In this document: positions 16,087 to 27,723 of the stretch, in pieces
Layout: each line of letters opens with the position of its first letter
How positions within the stretch are numbered: position 1 is the stretch's first letter
Assembly (NCBI RefSeq): GCF_964204645.1
Contig: NC_134028.1
Coordinates: 24,588,153 to 24,652,152 of the forward strand
Origin: Tubulanus polymorphus
Lineage: Eukaryota > Nemertea > Palaeonemertea > Tubulaniformes > Tubulanidae
Length of the DNA stretch: 64,000 nucleotides
Direction: 5' to 3'
Position numbers and translations under genes: made by a program
Notes under the pieces: model-generated
What the model saw: only the letters and a program-made list of their open reading frames with translations
The model's database searches: none
Told to the model about the DNA's origin: nothing

Positions 16087-16350
16087 GGGCCAAGTTGCAT
16101 TGCTTTTGACTTAAATCCAATGATGGTCTTACCAAAGTTGGTTGTAGAACCAAACTGAACCTAGACTAGTCTTAAGCAAGATTGGCTATTGAACGGAGAT
16201 AAGCTTAGAAATTACCGGTAAGCTTCAACAGTTGTTAGTTTGGTTATAAAATCACCTAAGACAGGTCTTGTTAGATTGATTGCGATAGAAATTAGACTTA
16301 TAAGACCGAGTGTCCTTAATTCTAAGCTATGACCTCTTAACAACTGGCCC
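16087..16350. mobile_element. Foldback MITE, GGGCC-GTT family
   Basis: The left end GGGCCAAGTTGCATTG and right end CAACTGGCCC are inverse copies. The interior repeats TTGGCTATTGAAC/GGTTATAAAATC-like blocks that can fold back. It is about 264 bp with no open frame. Confidence 0.5.
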
Positions 16351-17289
16351 TTAAATCTAGAATTTAAAAATGTAAATTTAATCTAACCTTTGACAACTAA
16401 GGAACCAAGTCCTACATTCATAAGACGGGTTGATTATTTTCCGAGTTATTTCTCCGTTTTGTCTTATTCCGCCCGAAACCTTCCGGGTCAATAGCAAGGC
16501 CGTCAGAACTGCCTTAGAAATAATGATAATCAAAATCGAATTTCCGCAAAAAAAGTGTTCAAGGCCACAATTTATTATTCAATTTCGCCTTCCCGGTTTC
16601 GCTCAAGGATTGAGCCCGTTTATCATTGTAGTTAAAAGACTATTACTTATACCTTCGAAGTCACATAGAGCTTGATTTGTTTAGTTCGCACTTTGAATCG
16701 ATGTAGCTTTTAGTTTTTGAACTAAAATATACCGACGTGCATATGCCCTTTGACGAAATCTACGTATAGGTGCAGCACCAAAAATAATTTCTCTCAAAAA
16801 TCTTATGCTTATATTTCTCATATTTTGTATCGTATTTTGTAAAAGGCCTGTGCCGCTCTTGTTTTCCACATAGCATTTTTTCTAATCAAGTTTGAGCCGA
16901 GATCAACTGCTCCATTTTGGTGCGGGATAATAGATTAATATGTATAGCTTAGAACTGGTAATACATTTCAGCTATTTTCTAGCCATCCAAAAACCTTAAG
17001 TGTCTCTCACAATGTCTCGTATAGAGTTCAGTAAAGAACGCGCTGAAACTAGTAACTCAGGCATATATTTACAGTAGGGATGAACCGTTGACCAGTGTCG
17101 CTTCAAATCCAAATGAATGTATATTATTATTATTGTCTAAACCGCGGTATCACAGGGTCTCTACGACTCCTTGATTTATGAAAAACTCCTAAACTGAAAT
17201 TGCTTTTAAAGGTCCTAACTTTAATTTGATCAAATCGTCTGAAACTCCTTCAATTTTTTGAAATGGTTTTCTTAGAAATGTTTGTAGTT

Positions 17290-17665
17290 GTACAGTAGAC
17301 TACCGCGGGTATGCCTAAATCGGTACAGTTTGTACCAGGATTTTTTCATTAACCTATTAGGCGGTTACCGAATTAGAAACCGAGTTGTGTAGTATGAAGG
17401 ATAAGAATTTGCTTACAAAACCACTGAATTACCGGTTTACCGAGATAAACTACTGATTTAGAGTCTACTGTAATTGGGATTGAAAGTGATGCAGACACTT
17501 CTTCGAAATTTTCTCCTTTAAAACTCCTTTTATCCAGGAATGACCAATCTGTAGGGATCCTGTATATCCAGGAATGACCAATCAGTAGGGATCCTGTATA
17601 TCCAGGAATGACCAATCTGTAGGGACCCTGTATATCCAGGAATGACCAATCTGTAGGGACCCTGC
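17290..17665. repeat. Dispersed repeat with 34-bp tandem array
   Basis: The left part (CTACTGTAATTGGGATTGAA, GTGATGCAGACACTTC, TTTCTCCTTTAAAAC) recurs at 61621-61880 inside an ACSM intron. A diverged inverse copy is at about 32505-32720. At 17531-17662 the unit TATCCAGGAATGACCAATCT-GTAGGGATCCTGTA is repeated four times, whereas the copy at 61850 has one unit. Confidence 0.7.
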
Positions 17666-18369
17666 GTAAACTAATACAGTCAACCTTCAATTATTCGCCA
17701 ACTCACTTTTCCAACTTAGTTTTGAAAAATTTTCTTCATCAATTGAAATGATGTTCAACTATCTGGCACCCTCGAGTATCCACCCAACATGACATTGGTG
17801 GATAACAGTTGTGGATGATAATCGATCCTGTATCATGACATCGCACCAGTCAGGGGTGAACTTAATGATTGTTCGAGGGGTGACTCGCCTCACATCGTTT
17901 TAATAGCATTTTAGTAACGAGTGAATGATTTATACGTGAACTTATTAAGGTCGGGCGAAATTCGACTCAAGTCCAGTCCTAGCGGAATCATCTCCGCGTG
18001 ATCACAGGTTTGAGTCCAGAGATAGTCACCCGACTGCATGTTCGACTCTAGTACGAGGTACTCAACGTAGATCGAACTTTGATTATTAGTTGCATCCACG
18101 GCTTGCGTCGTGACTGAAAAAATGCAAGTTCACCGCAACTGATGATGAATTTCTACTGTTTACGCCGGGTCTTCTGCGTGCATATGCTTGTGCTCGTTTT
18201 ACAACTACTAACAGAGATGAAATATCGATATTGATATTGATATTACGATTATTATTATTATTATTACTATGGATAGATAATTGGTTGGTATTATATCGAC
18301 CTGTGTGTAATTCCATGAATACAACACTGCTTAGGACCGATATCATATATATGTATATATCTATAAATA

Positions 18370-18406
<37 letters not shown>

Positions 18407-20197
18407 GAAAAGAGATATTAATGTATCCTAGATATGATGTAAATATGAAATGGAAATGTCTTTGGAGGGGGGGGTTGTGGGATGAATTGACGATGAAACA
18501 GAGTGAGTGGTTCCACGTTATTACGATGTAAGTTCGTTTTTGAAGATGAAAGCCACGTATGTGTAATCGGGTCCCGGTGTCCTCCTGATCGCTGATTATC
18601 GTGACTAGCCTTCACTCCTGCCCCCCCCCCCTCTTGCCGAATGGAATATATATTTTTATGGTATAGATTTGAGTCGAATGAATTGCGATGGGTCTGTTGT
18701 TGTTGTATATTGTCGAATCATGACTCCCCTAACGCTCACTTGAAGAAACTGTTATGTAGAATTTTTAAAGTCATTATTCGGATTGCGTTATGTTTTTCTG
18801 TCCTATTTGGTTTTCGATACGCGTCGTGCTGCTCGACGATGGTTGGTTTATCGGGTCGCAACTGATTTTAGATCGTGATCGCCAAAGCCACGAGTTGGAA
18901 GTTCGGTTTGCCAAGGGGCACGGCGTCTGATGTTGACCCCTAGCGTGTGTGATTAGATACAACAGTTTGATAATCAGGGAACTTGTTGAAAGTCTTTTCA
19001 AAGAAATCTTTATAATATTTACCAATCAGAGTTAGAAAGGGTTCTTCTGTGTGTGTGTGTAATCTTACTGATGAGGTGAAGAATTGTAATTCTGTAACCA
19101 GCTTCATAATTGTCGGTTAGTTAACATTGACGAACATGATTTCGACCTCAGAGTGAAATCTTCCAAACCCACCACATCAGTCCTGCCAGAAACAAAGCAG
19201 ATGGCTTCAAATCTTAACTGACAATCAAGCTGGATTCAGAACTGTTTGTGGATATTTATAGATTGTGTTACCGCATTGGGTTTTTTTTTTATGAATGAGG
19301 AAAACTACATTGAATTTGTATCACATCCTGATGAACCCATATATTATCGTAATTATGTTTATCCGCTGTTAGACTGAACCAAGTTCCACTCGTTTGTTTT
19401 TTTTCAGTGTAATTCGATTACCGGTAATCGACAATTGAACTGACTACCTTCGAAACAGGATCCGGGTTCCATAGTAAGATTTAAATCTTTGATGTTGGAT
19501 AAAATGAATCCATCGCTTTTGAGTTAGATCTAATGGTGAAAAGTAGAACTGGATCGAGTTTCGTGAAACAGTTTTAAAGATTTCAACGGTTAAGTTTGAA
19601 TTGTTCTTATTGAAAGCATGAAGTAACCAATATTAAACCAACTTTATCGTGAAACAGGACCTGCAGTCCAGCAGGGCTCGGATTGTACACCAGTTTTAAC
19701 TATCACCTAAGGCCCAGTTGTGACTGTCAATTGTTCCTATGTTCTTTTCATGAATTCAATTCGATTTCCACCCCATGTAGAGATGGTATCTTATAATACA
19801 GGCCTAGCTGCGCAGTCCTGACTCGAGTCCAAAAGTGATCTTGAGTCTTAAGACTGGTCTAAAGTTGTTAACTGAGCAACTTGATGCGAGGGTTGACTAA
19901 ATTGACTATGAATCAGGGTGGTCAGATGTTAGTTGAGACTGGTCTATAAATCTTTTCTGTATCGTAATTTTGATGTAATATTCTGTTTAAAAATGAGTAA
20001 AATCAGTTAAAATGATGGCGAGTAATGAACCCAGCGTGCACGCGGTTGGGTACACTTAACTGTTCATGAATTATCATGGATAACGATAATATAAATGTTA
20101 ATGATAATTGTCTTCACCTAGGAATGTAATCCAGTATCATATTAGTGAATTGAACTGGACTCCTTTGTTCTGAGTAAGAAAGACCCCGAACCGCAGA

Positions 20198-20536
20198 TTG
20201 ATTTTGATTCACAACGTGGAACTGGGACGAGTTTGTTTGCGCCGAGCTAAAACACCAAAACATGCCTGCTTCATCCTATCTAGTCTTCTTATACCCGGTC
20301 TCATTAGATATAGCTTGCTTTTCAGGTGCCAAGTATTGCGCGAGTTCAAATTAAATCTGATTTTTGATTTACCAGCGGGCCTTAAAGAAAACTATCCAGA
20401 CTTGATGTTTCTCGTGTGGGATTTACTATATAGCGATTTGAAATACTGTGCCATTTGTAAACTGGTCCGTGCCACTATCATTGGATCAAACACTGTTGAT
20501 GAAATATTTAATAATCTGGCCAAAATGAAGATTTGA
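20198..20536 (+). CDS. Unrecognised open frame, possibly an exon
   Basis: A 112-residue open frame that I do not recognise. A good acceptor (TTGCTTTTCAG) lies at about 20316-20326. The frame downstream of it contains FDLPAGLKENYPDL and ends NNLAKMKI with a stop at 20536. No partner exon, domain or signal peptide is visible. It could be a chance frame; the interval between GRB2 and NOL12 is otherwise noncoding. Confidence 0.15.
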   Translation: MILIHNVELGRVCLRRAKTPKHACFILSSLLIPGLIRYSLLFRCQVLREFKLNLIFDLPAGLKENYPDLMFLVWDLLYSDLKYCAICKLVRATIIGSNTVDEIFNNLAKMKI

Positions 20537-21350
20537 TTTGCTGCAATGCGAAATATTCTTTTGATTATTTGAGAGAACTGTGTAGGTGCGATAGAACCAA
20601 ACCCTTAGCATATGCGCTAGAACCATTCGGGTGTGAAAGAACCCGATCTGGTGCGATAAAACCCTGTGCAGGTTGTGGTTTCGCCTAACATTTTATGTAC
20701 ATAATGCATTTAAGATACACACACATATATATACTATACTAACAATGCTATTGCGTAGTTTTAATAGCCAGACATAAAAGTGGAATCATTTATTCAGAGA
20801 AGAATGTCGACTATTCTGGATTTCTTGAATCGGACAGGGAATACACTTCCATTGCTCCCACTGCTTTAGAAGTGTTTATCGAGACATGCTAATTATGATT
20901 TTGTACTCTAGAGTTTACCGAAATAACTATTTTGATCCTGTAAAATTAAAATAAATATAACACAAAGTATTTGGAGATGATTGTTTTTAGTAGTTTTTCT
21001 GCAGTATCTCATCTCGTTTTGTTTTTCCGCCAAAAAGCGGACGACAGGGTTTTCCAGGACTGAACTGGGGTGTGGATGCCAGACAATAGAGGTGTCCAAG
21101 GTTCAAATCCAGGTTCGGATGTTGAAACCTGGGTCTTGATATTGAATAGAGGATAACAGGTCACCTCATTTAATACCGATTCATCCTGCAGGGCTAGGTG
21201 TCTTAGGTTCGAACCCAGACATGGATTGGATGCATGTTTGACTGCAGCAATTCTAGTTATCGCAATATTTCTAGCAAACAACCAAAAAAAAATAAAGACA
21301 CCAAATGAATAAATTAACCAGTTAATCATTCATGTTCTTCAGTTTTTTTT

Positions 21351-23427
21351 TTATTTTCCAGATGTCCTGGAATTTCCGTTATTTTTTCGTTTAAATTTTT
21401 TCAATTTATGTTTGACGTCGATTTGTTGTTTTTTGGATTTGTTTTTATGTTTTGCGTCGAGCGTGTGCCTGAAATTAATTTTCGGTTGATGTTTTTTCTT
21501 CGTCGACGGTTTATTGAGTTTCCGCGATAAAACGGTTTTCCTGATCCTGAAAAAATAAACAAAAACAAAATCTAATTCATGCCACAGGATTGAGTAGTTC
21601 AGGATTCCTAGTGTCCATGACCAATCTCAGTAAAAAATGTTAACTCCAATTCCAGAACTTTATATTTCACATCATATTTGCATTGGCCAGAATCATTGAG
21701 ATAAATAATAAAAAAATTGAGATAAATTGAGTTGAGATAAATAATCAGACTACTTTAGAAGACCAAACAATATGCCTTATTCACTTGACGTCACTGCATT
21801 TCATAAATGTCCTAACATGATTTAGTGAAGTAACGGTTGACAATCATTTGACCCCGCGAACAATACACATTTGTGAATAAGGTTTATACCATGATCTGAT
21901 ATACTGTACACAGTCAATAGATGATATGTGACCAGTCGCTTCAAATTGTAATCAGATGCCATCCAAGGACCATGACAATGTTAAAGGATTTTAGAGCCCA
22001 TTCCATGATAATCGAGGCCTTGGATCACCCCATTCCCATTTCAAAAACTTGAGGACCTTCAAGGACTGCTATGAACCCTGGAAGTTCCCATATAATCTTG
22101 CTGATTTTTGGAAAAATTTTACATTCTTATATGTCAAACTCACCTCGGTTTTTCATCCGTGTCATTCTCGTCTTCAGAACTATCGCTTTCCTGAAAATGA
22201 AGTTCATTTGTTCAATTTAATTATCATTTAAAAAAACAAATCTTCAATTTTCTTTTCTGCGATGAGACATTTAGGACCCAAATATAGCTATGGCGTAAAA
22301 AGGGATCAAAACATTTTGACAAACACTATGTTGAATTTTTCACACTTTTTTCACTCAATTTTCTCAGCAGACATCCATTTGTTACATCAAGTTTACTCGC
22401 GCAGATGTAGGTAAGGATAAGTGGTCAACAACAGCTTACCTTATTCGTTCCTAACATTGTCACTTCTTTATCGACGTCGATGACCTCAGTTACTGTAACG
22501 CTGTGTTCAGGGAAGTCAAACGTTTGACTATCTACGAGATGTTCTACCTCAGGAACCGATCTCTGGTTCTTTATGCTGTGCAGGATCTTCTCTTTATACT
22601 AAATAAATGAATAAATAAATACAAAACTCAATTTCATAATTTTTGATAACTTCAACTTTAAAATTGATCTCCAGTTGGGATTTGCTTGAAAATGAAAAGT
22701 AAACTAAACAATTTTAACTACCTCTATCATAGACCTATGTCCCAGACAGACCCACATTTGTATCATTATCTTTTTTACCTCTTGCTTGATTTTCTTTTTT
22801 TCATCTTTCAACTTTTGTATCATTTGCTCCTGAGCTTTTTTGCGTCGTTCCGTTTTCCTTTTTTGAAAACCGGTCAAGAACTCCCTGTATATAGAGAAAA
22901 AAAGAAAATAGTGGGTCAGACTCTGAAAGCATCGGGTCCAGTGATCGGTAGGCCTACCAGAATCTTTGTCTCTAGTAAGTATAGAGTCTGTATGCGTGAT
23001 GTATATATATATATATATATATACAGGGATACGTGGATGCATCTGATACTGGTTTCATCCATTCACTATATCACTATGAGAGATCTATCAAAAATGTGAC
23101 AAGCTCCTGTGAGATGGATCGGAATATAAATTTACCAGTGGAATATAATTTGTAAAACAATTCTTTATGCTTGTACTTGTTATGAATTTTTCACCTTGGC
23201 TCAATTGAAATCAACAACTTTCGTTATCTTGTAATTGATGATATGAAGTAATTTGTATTGAATTGAATATTTTGATTGTATTGTTGATGTACTTGGACAC
23301 GTATTTTTAATGATTTAATCGAGTTCACAGTTACATTCGAAAATAAAACTCACACTCTTGCTTTGTCATCGAATACTAAATGCAGTTGGTTTTTCTTCTT
23401 GGCCGCTTTATTCGCCCTTTTGCCCAT
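21351..23427 (-). CDS. NOL12: NOL12 (nucleolar protein 12)
   Basis: NOL12 is a basic nucleolar RNA-binding protein needed for pre-rRNA processing (Rrp17/Nop25 family). Exons on the minus strand: 23354-23427, 22779-22884, 22440-22598, 22144-22190, 21351-21546; 582 nt, 193 residues (213 in human). The family signature is at the start: QLHLVFDDKAR then EFLTGFQKRKTERRKKAQ, followed by a Lys/Glu coiled-coil stretch. The middle exon has FPEHSVTVTEVIDVD, matching the conserved HTVTVT segment. A short acidic exon (ESDSSEDENDTDEK) and a Lys-rich tail complete the protein. The start ATG is the first in frame and gives the MGKRANK opening. The hexamer AATAAA (minus) overlaps the stop codon, so the 3' untranslated region may be very short or use another signal downstream. 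Confidence 0.9.
22999..23023. repeat. TA dinucleotide microsatellite in NOL12 intron
   Basis: An uninterrupted TA run (TGTATATATATATATATACA type) in the first NOL12 intron. It can form a cruciform but has no other visible role. Confidence 0.8.
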
Positions 23428-24312
23428 ATTTTTACTTTATCTGTTTATTTTTTCTACCGATATTTAGTCACTAGTGACATCTATAGGCGTGTATGTAGTT
23501 TAGCAAATTCAAATCTTGTTTCTATATTGATCATTAACTTTCGCGGGCCACCCGCCGCCTCCGAGGTGTCCGTTTCACGAAATATTTAAACTCGAATCTT
23601 AGCCGCTCTTATTGATTACTTCATACTATTAAAGTGTAGCAACTTACGTCACATAGGGCCTTACCGTTTCAAGTGAAGCACATTTTCTGAGGAGTTGCCG
23701 CCGAAGATCCCAGCGCCCGCCGACGGTGAAACTTCGTGTGTGCCCCAAAAGTAGTGAAAAAACAACAACTAGGAGAATAGGTTTCATCAAATGAAGGTTT
23801 GATTGTATATTTTCGAAACCACGGACACGTCACTGTTGTTTTAGTTGGGGGAGGGTGTAATTTCTACGTAGGCGCCATGGTCTGCCGGGTCCCAGTTCTG
23901 TATCCATTAATCATTGAAGGAAAATAAATGGGCCCGGTTTGGGATATAGGACACCCAGGTCGGAGAAGAGCGAACGAATTTTTTTTCGATAAGATACTAT
24001 GAAATAGAAATCAGCGAGTAAAACCGGTTCACTACCTTGACTTACAGAAAATTGAGCATTCAAGTTCTTGCAGGCGCTTTTCGGGCAAACAATGTATATT
24101 TTGGTTGAATTCCCACGACATAAATCGATATCTTGTCAACTAATAAATTTAACACGGTGTATAATGTTGAATTTTGGAAATGTTTAACTTGCAATATATA
24201 TATGAGGCGTCTGCAGGCACAAACGCGAGCGCTGAGAAAAAGTTTTGATTTATCCAATGGTTTTATTGAAATTTGAAGATTTCGTAGGATTAAACAGATA
24301 TTGTTTTTTAAG
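23428..24312. promoter_or_regulatory. Spacer between divergent NOL12 and the KCNE-like gene
   Basis: NOL12 runs left from 23427 and the small membrane protein runs right from 24313, so promoters of both should be here. The portion 23530-23740 is CpG-richer than its surroundings. No TATA box, RNA gene or exon was identified. Confidence 0.35.
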
Positions 24313-24858
24313 ATGAATATTTCTACGACGACGACGCAAAACATGACATCGACGACAACGGTCACTGTTTATCCTACGTCATTCTATAACCCACGAGGAG
24401 CGGCGATCTTCACTGTTTCTGTCATCACCGTCTACGCCTTTTCGATCATTGCGATGTTGACTTTCTCCCTGTTGAGCAGAGGGAATAAAGATAAGCGGTA
24501 TAATCACGAACTCGACTGCGAAGTCGACCTCTATTTCCGAGATTTAAAGATGGAAAAAGATCGTTGGATTCGAGCCCAACGGAGCGCTCAAAAATGGAAA
24601 ATATTGCGCCAAGTGAGCAGTGCGTCTGCGACGGGCGACGTGGAATCAGGAGAATTCGGATATAGAAACTCGGCTTTTGAAGAAGAAGGAGAGCGCCAAC
24701 AACACCGCGAATACGTGGTGGTTTTTGAAAAAGCGACGACAAACAGCGACGATGTCGTCGAAACCGATAACCGTTCACACAAAACTGAAGTTCTAGTTCA
24801 TACACAGAAGACAGCGACGTTTGATACTGAAATAATGACAGAAACGACGCATCTTTGA
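24313..24858 (+). CDS. Small single-pass membrane protein, KCNE-like
   Basis: A 181-residue product in one uninterrupted exon. The ATG at 24313 is used; the open frame extends four codons upstream to a TTG. The N-terminus is short, Thr-rich and has two N-glycosylation sequons (NIS at 2-4, NMT at 10-12). One hydrophobic span follows at about residues 30-54. The cytoplasmic side begins with basic residues (RGNKDKR), then VDLYFRDLKMEKDRW, and a long acidic, Ser/Thr-rich tail. Short glycosylated ectodomain, single helix, basic stop-transfer and a conserved-looking juxtamembrane helix ending in Trp are the layout of KCNE potassium-channel beta subunits. That similarity is architectural and faint in sequence; another type I membrane protein is possible. 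The AAG before the ATG could be a splice acceptor. Confidence 0.6.
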   Translation: MNISTTTTQNMTSTTTVTVYPTSFYNPRGAAIFTVSVITVYAFSIIAMLTFSLLSRGNKDKRYNHELDCEVDLYFRDLKMEKDRWIRAQRSAQKWKILRQVSSASATGDVESGEFGYRNSAFEEEGERQQHREYVVVFEKATTNSDDVVETDNRSHKTEVLVHTQKTATFDTEIMTETTHL

Positions 24859-25435
24859 TGAATGTTTTCTTCTTTGAAATGAAAATATTGTATCTTAGAG
24901 AATCCGCGAAAACCATTGAGAAAAAACGCTGTGTCCACGATTCCAAATTGAGATTAATTTGTACAGGTGATTATTCAGTGCTTGGTTTTTTGTTCATTTC
25001 ATGCTCAAAATGTTTTAATTCAGTATACATTGTACGCAGTATTTTTCGCTGTTTTTTATTACGGATTTTCAGTACAAAAATGATCGTGCTTGTTGATTAT
25101 TTCTATACTATATTCTATATTGATATAAATACTTTAAATTACAAGACAAATTTCCAATTTATTCGGTAAAGTCGTTGAATATAATAACTTCATGGCCTTT
25201 TAATGGATGCGATAAACACTGCTTGCATCATTAAGGTCTCTTCTTAAATTCTCCTCTTGTTGTTGTTGGCTATAGTAAATTTTTACTAATGGCCGCGACG
25301 TTTACGGAGAAATCATAACAAACCTCGCCGCATTCCGCAGGCAATAATCAAACAGAGATGTTTATCGGTTGAGAACAATGAAACATATTTCTGATCTTAT
25401 TATGCTTATGAAATTGATATACGCGTATATAGGTC

Positions 25436-25528
25436 TTAATGTTTAGACCTCATGGACGAGTCAATTATAGGTCCATGATATATTGGACTTTCATAAGCAC
25501 CTCCCTCGTCGTCGTCTATAGTTTCGGC
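25436..25528 (-). CDS. Candidate terminal exon of an unknown protein
   Basis: On the minus strand a pyrimidine-rich tract ending TTTGTCGATCAG precedes 31 codons in phase 0 ending in TAA. They encode an acidic, Tyr-containing tail with ETIDDDEGGAYESPIYHGPI and a basic end (SMRSKH). This looks like a cytoplasmic tail with tyrosine motifs. No upstream exon was found between here and noggin, so it may be a chance frame. Confidence 0.2.
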   Translation of the reverse strand, partial: AETIDDDEGGAYESPIYHGPIIDSSMRSKH

Positions 25529-26096
25529 CTGATCGACAAAGAGAAATATCAAAAATTGAGAAACTACACGTACAATTGAACAAAAAAAATATCCCCGAAA
25601 CTGTTGGAAAATATACACTTTTCCATATCTACGGTGGGTTTTTATTTGTTAACTGAGATTAATATCAGTTTATCGACATGTAGGCCCTATAACGACGAAG
25701 ACCAGTAGAATGTGGTTGGGATAATAGTTTCTTAGATGTAGATGATCAATCAGATTTTCTTCAAAAATGCAAAACATTTGTTTCATCAAACCGAAAACAC
25801 GTTTTTGTTGTAAAACGTTTTGAATGAAAGTTTTACCCGCAGCGATAAAACGTCAAACGCACACGGCGTAACAAAACACGTTGAAAACGCTTTTTCACGG
25901 TGAAAAAAAACTTTTTCTCTTTGCCGTGTGCGTAGAGCTCAAGTGTCTCCGTTTAATCGGTATTTTTACGAAAATTAGTGACATAAAAGATGACTTTTCC
26001 AAAATCGTATTTTTTCTGGAAATAAGAACGAAAAGAAGATCGGTGGTACTGACGCCAAAACTGGATATCTCAACGGAGGTAAAAACCCCTCTACAT

Positions 26097-26160
26097 TGAG
26101 GCAACAAACCGCTACATCGGGGAAACAAACCGCTACATCGGGGAAACAAACCGCTACATC
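26097..26160. repeat. 20-bp tandem repeat, three copies
   Basis: Three head-to-tail copies of AAACAAACCGCTACATCGGG (the first starts GCAACAAACC, the last ends CGAC). Confidence 0.85.
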
Positions 26161-27723
26161 GACAAATAAACTAAGAAAATATTTTGTACATAATACGGTA
26201 TTTTCCATAACCAAAGTTACACATATATATATTATTGTTATTTACACAATCATCAATAAACGCAAATACTTTCCAATTTCGTTTACGCAAAAATAATGTG
26301 ACATCTTTGTTCTATTTTGAAAATTTATTTCTAATTCTAATCTTTCTAATCTATAAATTGGATATTCCGAAATTTGTATATGGTAATGAATTGAAAAAAA
26401 AACATGTGAATCGAAATATGATAAATAAGAAAAAATGAAGATATTATAATGTACATTTGTATTACATTCGTTGCTAAACAATAAATCTTTCTTTCTTTAT
26501 CCCGAATCTTATGGCGAACAAACCAAATTAACCAAAATTTTTATGCGATCCCGTTAGAATTAAAATCGATCTTATAATTTCGAGACTTAAAATTGATGAA
26601 GGGGATATAAAGAAAAATATATAAAACAGATTTCTACAGATAACGTGATCATAATCGGATATTTTCTGACTCAAAATCGGCTGCTCTATTTTAGCCATAA
26701 AATTAGTCACCAAAATGTTGGATGATTTCCGCGGATAGCAAGTTTTATTTACCCCTAGCATTTAGATAATTTCTTGTTTATTCGTAGGAGGGTTTTTTCC
26801 GCAGAATTATCATCGAGATTACTACGAACTTCTGATCAACGAACAACAATTAACTGTTAGATTATATTTACACACGACAAAAAAATCAGCCCATAATTTT
26901 GAGAGGCTGTAAACATGTTTATTTTACGTTAATCCCACGTTTCACGTCGCTATAAACCCGACGTACGGCGGCAGAAACCGACGGTAAGTGCTTCACGGAA
27001 AATCCTTCCCCCATAAACACGAGCGGTTAATACGAAAGATTGTGCTAATAACTTTGCTAATAACTGACTGAGTTTTACACGGGTATATAACGACTAAAGT
27101 GATCTTTTCCATATGTTTCTTATATTCATAAAGTTTTAGTACACGTAGTTACAACACGGGAACGGTTAATTCCACACGTTTTTCGATCGTTCTGCCGCGA
27201 TAAACACTTGATCGAATTTACACTCGATCATCGAATCTAAATTCGATTGATTATGTAAGCACAGATTGGCAGTTATTCCAAACATGCATTTCTAATGCGA
27301 GTCGACAAGGCGGCGGCCGTTCGGTTTATAATTCAATTTGCCGCACGCATTCTTTAACGGTTATCAATATTCAAACCTCTCGACGGGAGGGACGCCGGCC
27401 GCGCAAAACACTTTTTAAATCTGTCGAATACGAGACTGTACTCGTTACAGGAAAAAAAATTCACACTGTTTTTTTCCCATCTAATTCGTATACATTAGAT
27501 TTCCATTAACCATAGAACGATTTTTAATAAAATGTCGATGTTTACAAATTCTACTCGATTAGTATAAAATTCTTCCATTTTCATTTTTCGGTTATTATTG
27601 ATTAGAATGAATCGAATGTTGTGTACGGGCTCCATTCACCGATAAACTGTTTTTGAAAAGTTCACGACGAACAAACCTTTCGTCCATTTTTACGTATAAC
27701 GATAAATCCCATGATTTCCCCTT

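Larger units (their letters stand above)
13939..21350. other. Gene-poor interval with repeats (GRB2 3' side to NOL12)
   Basis: The first part is probably GRB2 3' untranslated sequence, but I could not fix its end. The interval contains ATT microsatellites near 14503-14535, 15080-15121, 18245-18266 and 18370-18406, a GATAT run near 14411-14440, a foldback element at 16087-16350, a dispersed repeat with a 34-bp tandem array at 17290-17665, and a relic of another dispersed family at about 17840-18040. GGTTCAAATCC and GGTTCGAACCC at about 21100 and 21210 resemble Pol III B boxes. No recognisable protein was found. Confidence 0.5.
24859..27723. other. Interval between the KCNE-like gene and noggin
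   Basis: This holds the 3' ends of two converging genes: the membrane-protein gene (+) and noggin (-). AATAAA occurs on the plus strand near 26165, 26252 and 26480. A 20-bp tandem repeat is at 26097-26160 and a candidate isolated exon at 25436-25528 (-). Otherwise AT-rich with no recognised feature. Confidence 0.4.

Noticed and set aside
22704-23042. Continuous 112-codon minus frame as one NOL12 exon
   Set aside because: Only 22779-22884 matches the family and has splice borders; the rest includes a TA microsatellite.
24446-24946. Minus-strand 166-codon frame
   Set aside because: Antisense of the KCNE-like coding exon; the plus-strand product has a signal/membrane layout and the minus product does not.
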